In this document: positions 17,051-25,645 of the stretch, in pieces | How the letters are laid out: each line of letters opens with the position of its first letter | Numbering within the stretch: the first letter of the stretch is position 1 | Made by a program: the position numbers and the translations under genes | The notes under the pieces: model-generated | What the model was told of the DNA's origin: nothing | The model's database searches: none | Seen by the model: only the letters and a program-made list of their open reading frames with translations | Origin: Clostridiales bacterium UBA1738 | Lineage (GTDB): Bacteria; Bacillota; Clostridia; UBA1381 | Assembly (NCBI GenBank): GCA_002315735.1 | Contig: DCIA01000001.1 | Location: forward strand, 1-64,000 | Direction: 5' to 3' | DNA: 64,000 nt

Positions 17051-17722
17051 ATGCCAAACGAGAAAGTTTTAGAAACAAAAAAGGCTCAAGTTGTTGAAAT
17101 CGTTGAAGCATTAAAGGGCGCTACAACAGGTGTTTTAGTGGACTACCGCGGACTTACTGTTGAAGAAGATACAAAGCTTCGTAATGATTTGCGTGCAGCA
17201 GGAGTTAAGTATTTTGTTGTTAAGAACACATTACTTCGTTTAGCAGCAAACCAAGTTGGTCTTGAAGAACTTGATAGTATCCTTCATGGTCCAACAGCAT
17301 TGGCTATTTCAGAAGATCCTGTAGCTCCGGCTAAGATTCTTTATGATTTTGCCAAAGACAACGATAAGGTTGAAATTAAAACAGGTTTTATGGATGGTAA
17401 AGTTTTGTCACAAGACGAACTTACTCAACTTGCAAAGACTCCTTCAAAGGATACTCTTATTGCAAAGATTATGGGCAGCCTAAATGCTCCTGTTTCAAAC
17501 CTTGCAAGATTGCTTAGCACAATCGCTGAAGGTGGCGTAGAAATCGCTGACCTTATAGCAAAGAAGAACTCGGAAGAAGCTCCTGTAGAGGAAGCAAAAG
17601 CTGAACCCGTAGCAGAAGAAGCTCCGGTAGCTGAAGTTCCTGCAGAAGAAACTCCGGCAGCAGAAGTTGAAGCACCAGTAGCTGAAACTCCTGCAGAAGA
17701 AACACCTGCGGATGCAGAATAA
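17051..17722 (+). CDS. rplJ: 50S ribosomal protein L10 with acidic C-terminal tail
   Basis: L10 anchors the L7/L12 stalk. 223 residues from the ATG at 17051 (MPNEKVLETKKAQVVEIVEAL); GGAGGTG lies 5 bases upstream. The core runs to about residue 172 and includes VDYRGLTVEEDTKLRNDLR and the C-terminal L12-binding helix (LLSTIAEGGVEIADLIAKK). After that comes a tail of about 50 residues made almost only of Ala, Glu, Pro and Val in loose repeats (AEEAPVAEVPAEETPA). Such tails occur in some clostridia. An in-frame extension from 16967 runs through the terminator and is rejected. Confidence 0.95.
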   Translation: MPNEKVLETKKAQVVEIVEALKGATTGVLVDYRGLTVEEDTKLRNDLRAAGVKYFVVKNTLLRLAANQVGLEELDSILHGPTALAISEDPVAPAKILYDFAKDNDKVEIKTGFMDGKVLSQDELTQLAKTPSKDTLIAKIMGSLNAPVSNLARLLSTIAEGGVEIADLIAKKNSEEAPVEEAKAEPVAEEAPVAEVPAEETPAAEVEAPVAETPAEETPADAE

Positions 17723-17753
17723 TTTAAAACATTTAATTTAGGAGGAAATTAAA

Positions 17754-18122
17754 ATGGCAGACATTCAAAAGATTTTAGATGATATCAAAGAATTAAAATT
17801 ATTGGAAGTAGCAGAACTTGTTAAACTTATGGAAGAAGAGTTCGGTGTATCAGCAGCAGCTCCTGTAATGGTAGCTGGCGCAGCAGCAGAAGGCGGCGCA
17901 TCAGCTGAAAAGTCAGAATTTGACGTTGTATTAGCAGAAGCAGGTGCTTCAAAGCTTAATGTAATCAAGGTTGTAAGAGAACTTACAGGTCTTGGTCTTA
18001 AAGAAGCAAAGGAATTAGTTGACGGAGCTCCTAAGACACTTAAGGAAGCAGTTGCTAAGGACGAAGCTGAAGCTATGAAAGCTAAACTTGAAGAAGCAGG
18101 CGCAAAGGTAGAACTTAAATAA
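17754..18122 (+). CDS. rplL: 50S ribosomal protein L7/L12
   Basis: 122-residue stalk protein recruiting translational GTPases. N-terminal dimerization domain (ILDDIKELKLLEVAELVKLMEEEFGV), Ala/Gly-rich hinge (about 36-52), and C-terminal domain with the conserved KLNVIKVVRELTGLGLKEAK. AGGAGG precedes the ATG. Followed 2 bases later by yceD rather than rpoB. Confidence 0.98.
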   Translation: MADIQKILDDIKELKLLEVAELVKLMEEEFGVSAAAPVMVAGAAAEGGASAEKSEFDVVLAEAGASKLNVIKVVRELTGLGLKEAKELVDGAPKTLKEAVAKDEAEAMKAKLEEAGAKVELK

Positions 18123-18124
18123 TT

Positions 18125-18643
18125 ATGCTTATTGATTTAACCGACATAATCAAAAACATTAATGGCAAACTTGAAATTTCTGAAACTTTTATGATGCCTA
18201 CTGTGAACTTTCTTGGCGAAGATTTCGTTTTTGACAAGGAATTTAAGGCAGTTGGAACTATTATAAATAATTCCAAAGCATTAGAACTTAGTTTGGATGT
18301 TTCGGGTGAAGCATTGGTACACTGTGCAAGATGCGGAAAACCTATCAAGGTAGATATTGATTTTCCTGTTTTTGAAACACTTGTTCGTGAAGGAACAGAG
18401 ATTTCTGATTCTGACGATGTGATTTTATATTCCGGAAAACAAATTGAACTTGACGACATAGTAGTCAGCAATTTTTTGATGAATGTGCCGGTAAAATACT
18501 TATGCCGAGAGGATTGCAAAGGTTTATGCCCAAATTGCGGCGTTAATCTTAATGAGAAATCTTGTCACTGCGATGAGATTCCATCAGATCCTTGGCAAGA
18601 AAAATTAGCAGAAATTATGAAAAATATGACTGATACCGAATAG
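18125..18643 (+). CDS. yceD: DUF177/YceD family 23S rRNA accumulation protein
   Basis: 172 residues of the YceD (DUF177) family, needed for 23S rRNA or ribosome assembly and nearly always encoded before rpmF. Visible are a HCARCGKP cysteine pair (about 60) and the C-terminal LCREDCKGLCPNCGVNLNEKSCHCDE cysteine segment (about 123-148, split as CREDC, CPNC, CHC), followed by DPWQEKL. It begins only 2 bases after the rplL stop without a strong ribosome site, so translation may be coupled. rpmF follows after 14 bases. Confidence 0.88.
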   Translation: MLIDLTDIIKNINGKLEISETFMMPTVNFLGEDFVFDKEFKAVGTIINNSKALELSLDVSGEALVHCARCGKPIKVDIDFPVFETLVREGTEISDSDDVILYSGKQIELDDIVVSNFLMNVPVKYLCREDCKGLCPNCGVNLNEKSCHCDEIPSDPWQEKLAEIMKNMTDTE

Positions 18644-18657
18644 GAGGTGCGATTAAG

Positions 18658-18840
18658 ATGGCAGTACCTAAGGGTAAAGTATCTAAATCAAGACGAGATA
18701 AAAGAAGAGCTAATTGGAAACTTGAGGTTCCGGGCATGGTTGTATGTCCACATTGCCACGAATATAAACTTCCTCATAAGGTTTGTAAAGCATGCGGCTA
18801 TTACGACGGTAAAGAGGTTGTTAAGGTTTCTGAAAAGTAA
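18658..18840 (+). CDS. rpmF: 50S ribosomal protein L32
   Basis: 60-residue L32 with MAVPKGKVSKSRRDKRRAN start and the zinc ribbon CPHC (about 30-33) and CKAC (about 43-46). AGGAGGT is located 7 bases before the ATG. Last gene of the ribosomal cluster, ending at a strong terminator. plsX, which often follows rpmF, is absent. Confidence 0.97.
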   Translation: MAVPKGKVSKSRRDKRRANWKLEVPGMVVCPHCHEYKLPHKVCKACGYYDGKEVVKVSEK

Positions 18841-18843
18841 AAT

Positions 18844-18872
18844 AAAAGCGAAGCAAATGCTTCGCTTTTTTA
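18844..18872. terminator. Intrinsic terminator after rpmF (bidirectional)
   Basis: AAAAGCGAAGC, loop AAAT, GCTTCGCTTTTTT. It serves rpmF and the convergent MFS gene. Confidence 0.9.
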
Positions 18873-18878
18873 TTTTGC

Positions 18879-20096
18879 TTAATTTTCTTTGCTTCTTAAT
18901 ATTAACATAATAAACATCATAATCGGGAATATCGAAGAAAATCCGATGCCGAGTTTTAAACCGATTTGCTCATATGTTATGCCAATTTTGTCAGCATAAT
19001 TAGTGACAAGCGGCAATTTTACCGAGAAATCCGAAACCATTCCGGCAAGCCATGAGCCAAGGGAACAACCCACGTCACCAAATAGCGCTAATATGCCAAA
19101 CATTGCCGTACCACCGTTTTTTATCTGTTTTGACGAGTAAGAATATACTCCGGGCCACATTAGGCTCACAGAGAATCCTGTAATGCTACACGCCAAAAGT
19201 GCAATATATTGATTTTGTGATATTGCTGCGGTAAGATAGCAAAGAACGCATAAAAGCGATGCAAAGGTAAGTGACCTTTTTAGATTTAGTTTGTTTCCGA
19301 ATATTCCATATAAAAGTCGACCAAAAGCCATTAACAGTGCAAAAAAGCAAGGCCCTAAAATATCGCCTAAAAATTTGTTTACACCCAGTCCTTTTTGTGC
19401 AAAAACCGATGCCCATTCGGCCATTGTAATTTCAGATGCACCGGAGCAAACCATCAAAAAGCACATTGATAGAAAAACTTTTGATTTAAGTTTTGGTTTA
19501 TATTCGTTCTTTTTTTCTTCTTTTGCAATGTCGGGTATTGGAACTATGCAGAATAAAATTCCCGAAACAAGTGGTACTATAAGCCAAAACAGTGGCAAAA
19601 TCCACCAAATTTTCTCTGAGAATAGTTTAATTGCAAGGCTTGAAAATAGTACAACAACAACCTGTCCCCAAGAGTAAAAGGAGTGAAGAAGACTCATTCT
19701 TGATGAACCATGTCCTAAGTCTAATGAATCTATAATCGGGCTTAGCATAACTTCCAAAAGACCACCGCCAAATGCCATAAACACTGTTGAAATCAAAAGT
19801 GCCGGATACATTGGTATAACCCTATGAAGAAATGACAGAAACAGAAGCCCCAGAATTGCAGAAATTTGTGCGAGAATGCCTGATTTTCTGTAATCGAGTG
19901 CAGTAAGAATTTTTATTGATAAAATATCGGTAAGCAGTTGCACAGAAAAGTTTATTAGCATTAAATGAGCAATTAGTGTATATGAAATACCGAAAGTATC
20001 TTTGAATATTACGAATAAAATCGGCGTTAGATTGTTTACTATTGATTGAGTTATCATTGCAATTTCGCAACTGACCATAGTTGTTTTTTGTGTCAT
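18879..20096 (-). CDS. MFS transporter
   Basis: 405-residue inner-membrane carrier with about 12 hydrophobic helices, of the major facilitator superfamily and closest in look to the fucose permease/sugar group. The short charged loop after helix 2 and the central cytoplasmic loop (PIPDIAKEEKKNEYKPKLKSK, about 190-210) separate two six-helix halves. The start is ATG 20096 (MTQKTTMVSCE) with GGAGGG upstream; the longer reading from 20168 is excluded because it passes through the promoter at 20122-20150. Substrate unknown. Stands alone between two terminators or promoters. Confidence 0.85.
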   Translation of the reverse strand: MTQKTTMVSCEIAMITQSIVNNLTPILFVIFKDTFGISYTLIAHLMLINFSVQLLTDILSIKILTALDYRKSGILAQISAILGLLFLSFLHRVIPMYPALLISTVFMAFGGGLLEVMLSPIIDSLDLGHGSSRMSLLHSFYSWGQVVVVLFSSLAIKLFSEKIWWILPLFWLIVPLVSGILFCIVPIPDIAKEEKKNEYKPKLKSKVFLSMCFLMVCSGASEITMAEWASVFAQKGLGVNKFLGDILGPCFFALLMAFGRLLYGIFGNKLNLKRSLTFASLLCVLCYLTAAISQNQYIALLACSITGFSVSLMWPGVYSYSSKQIKNGGTAMFGILALFGDVGCSLGSWLAGMVSDFSVKLPLVTNYADKIGITYEQIGLKLGIGFSSIFPIMMFIMLILRSKEN

Positions 20097-20121
20097 AATA
20101 AAGCCCTCCAAATTCCCGAAC

Positions 20122-20150
20122 ATTATACCAAAATATGAAAAATATGTCAA
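20122..20150 (-). promoter_or_regulatory. Promoter of the MFS gene
   Basis: Perfect consensus on the minus strand: TTGACA (20150-20145), 17-base spacer, TATAAT (20127-20122). Confidence 0.85.
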
Positions 20151-20155
20151 ACGAC

Positions 20156-20184
20156 TTGAATTTAGCAAAAATAATTGATATAAT
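20156..20184 (+). promoter_or_regulatory. Promoter of the TrmH-family methyltransferase gene
   Basis: TTGAAT (20156-20161), 17-base spacer, TATAAT (20179-20184), starting 5 bases from the divergent MFS promoter. Confidence 0.8.
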
Positions 20185-20206
20185 CAAATTAATAGGGAGA
20201 TAGACT

Positions 20207-20965
20207 ATGATTAAAGAAATTACTTCAACTAAAAATCAAACATATAAATTTATAAAATCGCTTAAAAACAAGAAAACTCGTGTTAAAAGTGGTGTTTTTA
20301 CGGTGGAAGGAATAAAATCTGTAAATGATGCTATAAATGCTAAAATGGATATTTCATTTATTGCGATATCGGATAAACTTGATATTGAATTTGAGGCAAA
20401 AGAGGTTTATAGGGTTTCGGATAATATTTTTTCGGCACTTTGTGACACCGATTCGCCACAAGGCGTTATAGCGGTTATTAATACCCCAAAGAAGAAGGAA
20501 ATTTCTTTAGATGAAAAGCTTTATCTTTATTGTGACCATGTTTCAGACCCGGGGAATATGGGTACGATAATTAGAATTTGCGATGCGGTTGGGTGCAGTC
20601 TTATGCTATCTCCTGAGTGTGCGGATATTTATAGCCCGAAAACTGTTCGCTCTAGCATGGGCTCATTTTTTCACACAAAAATAATTGAAAATGTTACTTA
20701 TCAAGAACTTTTAGAATTAAAAAATCAAAAATTTTCACTTTTTGCCGGTGCATTAAATGAAAATACGGTGGATTTTTGTGATGATATTTACGGAGAAAAA
20801 AATATTATTATTGTCGGAAATGAGGCAAATGGTGTGTCAGAAGAACTTTTATCACTTTGCGATAGATGTGTAAAAATTCCGATTTATGGTAATGCTGAGT
20901 CCTTAAATGTTGCAATCGCCGCAGCACTACTTCTATATAAAGTTAAAGAAAAACAGGAATTTTAG
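20207..20965 (+). CDS. TrmH/SpoU-family RNA 2'-O-methyltransferase
   Basis: 252 residues. The N-terminal SpoU substrate-binding domain (about 1-90, FTVEGIKSVNDA) is followed by the SPOUT knot domain: motif 1 DPGNMGTIIRICDAVG (about 112-128), motif 2 IIIVGNEANGVSEEL (about 200-215) and motif 3 IPIYGNAESLNVAIAAALLLYK (about 225-246). It methylates a ribose of rRNA or tRNA with S-adenosylmethionine; the target base cannot be told from the sequence. AGGGAGA precedes the ATG. Single gene with its own promoter and terminator. Confidence 0.92.
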   Translation: MIKEITSTKNQTYKFIKSLKNKKTRVKSGVFTVEGIKSVNDAINAKMDISFIAISDKLDIEFEAKEVYRVSDNIFSALCDTDSPQGVIAVINTPKKKEISLDEKLYLYCDHVSDPGNMGTIIRICDAVGCSLMLSPECADIYSPKTVRSSMGSFFHTKIIENVTYQELLELKNQKFSLFAGALNENTVDFCDDIYGEKNIIIVGNEANGVSEELLSLCDRCVKIPIYGNAESLNVAIAAALLLYKVKEKQEF

Positions 20966-20978
20966 TCCTGTTTTTTTT
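20952..20978 (+). terminator. Intrinsic terminator
   Basis: AACAGGA, loop ATTTTAG, TCCTGTT and a T-run. The stop codon of the methyltransferase lies in the loop. Confidence 0.85.
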
Positions 20979-21018
20979 AGATTTATAAAAAAATCTACCT
21001 ATTAAATGCAAAAAAACT

Positions 21019-21047
21019 TTGACAAGAGAGTAAATTTGTAGTATTGT
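21019..21047 (+). promoter_or_regulatory. Likely promoter of the dprA-mnmA operon
   Basis: Consensus TTGACA (21019-21024) with a poorer -10, TATTGT (21042-21047), after 17 bases. TATAAG at 21047 is an alternative with too long a spacer. Confidence 0.5.
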
Positions 21048-21081
21048 ATAAGATGGAGTTTTGCATATGGGGGAAAATTCG

Positions 21082-22236
21082 ATGGATAATCTTTTACATT
21101 GGCTTTGGCTTACAACTCTAAACGGTCTTTCGGAATATGATATTACTGCACTATTGGAGCAATTTGATAATATATCTGATATTTATATGTGCAAAGAATT
21201 TGATAATATAGTTGGTATAAAACCAAATATTAAAGAAAGACTTAGAAGTAAGGATTTGAAAACGGCAAAAGAAATTTATGAAACTTGTGAGAAAAAGAGT
21301 ATTAAAATTCTCACTTTTGATATGTCGGAATATCCGGACAGTTTAAGGCTAATAGAAAATCCACCATATGTCATATACTTAAAAGGCGAAATTCTTAATT
21401 GGGACAGACTGCTTACTATCGGAGTAGTGGGAACAAGGCACTGTACTGATTATGGTATTTCGGCAACGAAAAAGATTTGTACAGGCCTTGCAGAAAAGGG
21501 AGTTACTATTGTCAGCGGAATGGCAAGAGGAATTGACTCGGCTGCTGCGATTTCAGCACTTTCTGTCGGCAATAAAACAGTTGCGGTTTTAGGCTGCGGT
21601 GTTGATGTTGTTTATCCACCTGAAAATACAAATCTTATGCAAAAGATAATTGAAAATGGGGCAGTAATCAGCGAATATCCACCGGGAACACAGCCTAACG
21701 GAAGGAATTTCCCAAGACGGAATAGGATAATAAGTGGACTTTCGAGAGGCATCTTGGTTACAGAAGCACCAAAGAAAAGCGGAGCATTAATTACAGCAAA
21801 TTATGCGTTAAATCAAGGCAAGGATATTTTTGCGGTGCCGGGAAGTATATTTAAAGAAACATGTATGGGCAGTAATGAACTTTTAACATCTTCTGCAAAA
21901 GCCGTATCCTCTGCAGAGGATATACTTTGTGAATATGTTTATGAAATTTCAAGGATAGCCCCTATAAAATCTAAAAAACGCACAATCTTTAAAGATAGCA
22001 AGAAGGAAAAAGTAAATAATGAAATCAAAATTTCCATTGATGATAAGAAGTATAGCAGCTTATCGGAAGAAGAAAAATCGATAGTTTTGTTATTGATTGG
22101 CGGAAATGTGAATATTGATGATATAAAAAGACAAAGTGGTATAGACATTTCAAAACTTACGACGACTTTGTCTATGCTGGAATTCGGCGGATACATAAAA
22201 AAATTACCGGGAAACAATTATAAATTAAACATATAA
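21082..22236 (+). CDS. dprA: DNA-processing protein DprA
   Basis: Single-strand DNA-binding protein that loads RecA during natural transformation. 384 residues from ATG 21082 (MDNLLHWLWL), chosen because TGGGGG lies 8 bases upstream, while the upstream ATG at 21067 overlaps that site. The N-terminal SAM-like region is followed by the Rossmann fold (TIGVVGTRHCTDYG about 123-136, VSGMARGIDSAAA about 155-167, AVLGCGVDVVYPPEN) and a C-terminal DprA winged helix (about 325-384). First gene of a nine-gene run; dprA-topA-trmFO is the usual Firmicutes order. Confidence 0.94.
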   Translation: MDNLLHWLWLTTLNGLSEYDITALLEQFDNISDIYMCKEFDNIVGIKPNIKERLRSKDLKTAKEIYETCEKKSIKILTFDMSEYPDSLRLIENPPYVIYLKGEILNWDRLLTIGVVGTRHCTDYGISATKKICTGLAEKGVTIVSGMARGIDSAAAISALSVGNKTVAVLGCGVDVVYPPENTNLMQKIIENGAVISEYPPGTQPNGRNFPRRNRIISGLSRGILVTEAPKKSGALITANYALNQGKDIFAVPGSIFKETCMGSNELLTSSAKAVSSAEDILCEYVYEISRIAPIKSKKRTIFKDSKKEKVNNEIKISIDDKKYSSLSEEEKSIVLLLIGGNVNIDDIKRQSGIDISKLTTTLSMLEFGGYIKKLPGNNYKLNI

Positions 22237-22248
22237 TCGGAGGAAACT

Positions 22249-24327
22249 ATGGCAAAGAAACTTCTTATTGTAGAATCACCTGCAAAAGCAGGAACAATCA
22301 AGAAATATTTAGGCAAGGACTACGAGGTTACTGCTTCTATGGGCCACATTATTGACCTACCAAAAAGTCAGTTGGGTGTAGATGTTGATAATAATTTTGA
22401 ACCTAAATATATAACAATTAGAGGCAAAGGCGAACTTCTTACAAAACTTAAAAAGTCAGCAAAAGCAAGCGACAGCGTATACCTTGCAACCGACCCTGAC
22501 CGTGAGGGAGAGGCGATTAGTTGGCATTTGGCAAAGGCTCTTGGTATTGATGAAAATTCTTGTTGCCGTGTGACTTTTAACGAAATCACACAATCGGCTG
22601 TAAAGGCATCAATCAAAGAACCAAGAAAAATTGATATGGATTTAGTCGATGCACAACAAGCAAGACGTGTACTTGACAGAATAGTTGGCTATAAAATCAG
22701 CCCTATTTTGTGGGAAAAGGTAAAAAGAGGTCTTAGTGCAGGAAGAGTTCAATCTGTTGCGACAAGAATGATATGCGACAGAGAGGACGAGATAGAAAAT
22801 TTTGAGCCAAAGGAATTTTGGACTGTTGAGGCTCTTTGTGGTCATGGTAAAAAGGATTTTTCGGCAAAATACTATGGTGAAAACGGCAAGGAAACTGAAC
22901 TTTCTTGTAAAGAAGATGCAGAAAAAATCAAGAATGATATAAAAGCACTTAAAGTTGTTGCAATCAAAAACGGCGAACTTACAAAAAATCCACCACCACC
23001 ATTCACAACAAGTACAATGCAACAAGATGCATCAAGAAAAATTGGTTTTTCAACATACAAGACGATGCAAACAGCACAAACTCTTTATGAAGGTGTGAAT
23101 ATCGGTGGAAAATACGGAACTATCGGTCTTATCACATATATGAGAACAGACTCACTTAGAATTTCAGCAGAGGCTCAAAGAGAAGCAATCGCATTTTTGA
23201 CCGATAATTTCGGAAAAGAAAATGTTAAGCCAAGACAATTTAAGGCAGGCAAAAATGCACAAGATGCCCACGAGGCAATAAGACCTACAAGCATCAATAT
23301 AAGACCTGAGGCGATTAAAGACAAACTTTCTTCCGACCAATATAAACTATACAAACTGATTTGGGAAAGATTTGCAGGAAGCCAAATGGCAGCTGCTTTA
23401 TATAGCACACAAAATGCAACATTAGAATCAGGAACGCATACATTTAAAGCAACAGGCTCAAAACTTGTGTTTAAGGGCTTTATGAATGTGTATATTGAAG
23501 GCAGTGACGAAACAAAAGACAAGGACAAAGCACTTCCTGAGATTGTTCAAAATGAACAAGTTGAAGTAAAAGATATTGAAAGCATACAACATTTTACAAA
23601 GCCACCTGCAAGATACACAGAAGCGGCTCTTGTTCACGCTCTTGAAGAGAACGGCATAGGAAGACCTAGTACCTATGCGCCTACCATTACAACTATTGTG
23701 TCAAGAGGATATGTGCGCCGAGTTAAAAAGCAACTGCACCCAACAGAACTTGGAAGAATCACAACAGACATAATGAAAAATCATTTTGAAGAAATTGTTG
23801 ATATCGAGTTTACAGCAGGTATGGAAAGAAAACTTGACGATGTTGAAGACGGAAAACTGTCTTGGATAAGAGTATTAAGTGAGTTCTATCCTGAATTTGA
23901 TGACAATCTTAAAAATGCACAAAAAGCGATAGAAAAAATCAAGATTAAAGATGAAGAATCTGACGTAATTTGTGATAAATGCGGAAGAAAAATGGTCTAT
24001 AAAATCGGAAAATTCGGGAAATTTTTGGCATGTCCCGGATACCCGGAATGTAAAAACACAATGTCCATAAGAAACGAAACAGGTGTTAAGTGTCCAAAAT
24101 GTGGTGGAGAAATATTGGAAAAGAAAACACATAAGGGCAGAAACTATTATGGCTGTGAAAATAATCCAAAGTGCGATTTTATGGTTTGGGATACACCAAT
24201 TAAAAATGAATCCTGCCCTGAGTGTGGCAGTGTACTGCTTCAAAGAAAGGGAAAGAATGCAAAAATTTATTGCACAAATGAAAAGTGCAGTTACGAAAGA
24301 AAACCCGAAAGGAAAACTAAAAAATGA
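22249..24327 (+). CDS. topA: DNA topoisomerase I
   Basis: Type IA topoisomerase relaxing negative supercoils. 692 residues: TOPRIM domain at the N-terminus (LLIVESPAKAGTIKKYL; TDPDREGEAISWH at about 82-94), active-site tyrosine in GLITYMRTDSLR (about 295-306), and three C-terminal zinc fingers beginning CDKCGRK, CPKCGGE and CPECGSV (about 574-685). GGAGG precedes the ATG, 12 bases after dprA. Its TGA overlaps the trmFO ATG as ATGA. Confidence 0.97.
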   Translation: MAKKLLIVESPAKAGTIKKYLGKDYEVTASMGHIIDLPKSQLGVDVDNNFEPKYITIRGKGELLTKLKKSAKASDSVYLATDPDREGEAISWHLAKALGIDENSCCRVTFNEITQSAVKASIKEPRKIDMDLVDAQQARRVLDRIVGYKISPILWEKVKRGLSAGRVQSVATRMICDREDEIENFEPKEFWTVEALCGHGKKDFSAKYYGENGKETELSCKEDAEKIKNDIKALKVVAIKNGELTKNPPPPFTTSTMQQDASRKIGFSTYKTMQTAQTLYEGVNIGGKYGTIGLITYMRTDSLRISAEAQREAIAFLTDNFGKENVKPRQFKAGKNAQDAHEAIRPTSINIRPEAIKDKLSSDQYKLYKLIWERFAGSQMAAALYSTQNATLESGTHTFKATGSKLVFKGFMNVYIEGSDETKDKDKALPEIVQNEQVEVKDIESIQHFTKPPARYTEAALVHALEENGIGRPSTYAPTITTIVSRGYVRRVKKQLHPTELGRITTDIMKNHFEEIVDIEFTAGMERKLDDVEDGKLSWIRVLSEFYPEFDDNLKNAQKAIEKIKIKDEESDVICDKCGRKMVYKIGKFGKFLACPGYPECKNTMSIRNETGVKCPKCGGEILEKKTHKGRNYYGCENNPKCDFMVWDTPIKNESCPECGSVLLQRKGKNAKIYCTNEKCSYERKPERKTKK

Positions 24328-25634
24328 CGGTAAAGGTTATCGGAGCAGGGCTTGCAGGCTGTGAGGCGGCTTGGCAACTTGCAAGGGCAGGGATTGCGGT
24401 TGAACTTTATGAGATGAAACCAAAGAAATATTCGCCTGCACATAAAAACGAAAATTTTTGTGAACTTGTTTGCTCAAACTCCCTAAAAGCCGAGCGCATT
24501 GAAAATGCGTGCGGACTTCTAAAAGAAGAAATGCGTCTTTTTGATTCGGTTATGATGCGTGCGGCAGATGTGTCCAAAGTTCCCGCAGGTGGTGCTTTGG
24601 CAGTGGATAGAGAGATATTTGCACAAAAAGCAACAGATTTAATAAAAAATAATCCGTTAATTAAGGTTATTAATGAAGAAATAACAAAGATAGATACAGA
24701 AGTTCCAACAATTATTGCGACAGGCCCTCTTACTTCTGATGCACTTTCAGAAACCATAAAGGAACTTACGGGTAGCGAGGGACTGCATTTTTATGATGCG
24801 GCAGCACCTGTTTTAACAAAAGATAGTATTGATATGGACAAGGTTTATTATGGTGCAAGATATGGAAGAGGAACTGACGACTATATAAATTGTCCCATGA
24901 CAAAGGAAGAGTACGATAGGTTCTATAATGCCCTTATCTCTGCCGAAACAGCACCATTAAAAGAGTTTGAAAATGTTTCTGTATTTGAGGGCTGTATGCC
25001 TGTTGAAGTTATGGCAAAACGTGGCGAGCAAACTTTGGTTTTTGGCCCACTAAAACCGGTGGGGCTTGTAAATCCAAAAACTGGAAAAGATGATAGCTAT
25101 GCAGTTGTTCAGCTAAGACAGGACAATAAAGAAGCATCACTTTATAACATTGTAGGATTTCAAACAAATCTTAAATGGGGAGAGCAAAAAAAAGTATTTT
25201 CTATGATACCGGGACTTTCGGCGGCAGAATTTGTAAGATACGGTGTTATGCATAGAAATACATATATTGACGCACCAAGAGTGCTTAATAAGTATTATCA
25301 AATGAAAAAACACAAAAATATCTTTTTTGCCGGTCAAATTACAGGCGTTGAAGGTTATGTTGAATCTGCATCGTCAGGTATATTGGCAGGTTTTAATATG
25401 GCAAGAATGTTAAAAGGTGAGGCTTTTTTAGAACCTAGTTCAAAGACATCAATAGGTGCATTGCCCTTATATATCAGCAATGAATCAATATCAAAACTTC
25501 AACCGATGAATGCAAATTTTGGTATAATTGACTCTCTTGATTACAGAGTGAAAAATAAGCAAGAACGATACCTTAAAATTGCCGAAAAAGCACTTGAAAC
25601 AATGAAGGAAAATCTAGCAAATTTAGAAAATTAG
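24324..25634 (+). CDS. trmFO: Methylenetetrahydrofolate-tRNA (uracil-54-C5) methyltransferase TrmFO
   Basis: Folate- and FAD-dependent enzyme making ribothymidine 54 in tRNA. 436 residues, family-typical. The FAD-binding motif is VIGAGLAGCEAAWQLA (about 4-19); CELVCSNSLKAERIEN holds a conserved cysteine (about 50); the second flavin segment is FFAGQITGVEGYVESASSGI (about 333-352). It starts within the topA stop (ATGA overlap), indicating coupled translation. Confidence 0.96.
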   Translation: MTVKVIGAGLAGCEAAWQLARAGIAVELYEMKPKKYSPAHKNENFCELVCSNSLKAERIENACGLLKEEMRLFDSVMMRAADVSKVPAGGALAVDREIFAQKATDLIKNNPLIKVINEEITKIDTEVPTIIATGPLTSDALSETIKELTGSEGLHFYDAAAPVLTKDSIDMDKVYYGARYGRGTDDYINCPMTKEEYDRFYNALISAETAPLKEFENVSVFEGCMPVEVMAKRGEQTLVFGPLKPVGLVNPKTGKDDSYAVVQLRQDNKEASLYNIVGFQTNLKWGEQKKVFSMIPGLSAAEFVRYGVMHRNTYIDAPRVLNKYYQMKKHKNIFFAGQITGVEGYVESASSGILAGFNMARMLKGEAFLEPSSKTSIGALPLYISNESISKLQPMNANFGIIDSLDYRVKNKQERYLKIAEKALETMKENLANLEN

Positions 25635-25645
25635 AGGAATAAACT

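Noticed and set aside
22642..24243. Long minus-strand frames inside topA
   Set aside because: Antisense shadows of a well-supported gene; compositions rich in Phe/Cys/Leu, no ribosome sites.
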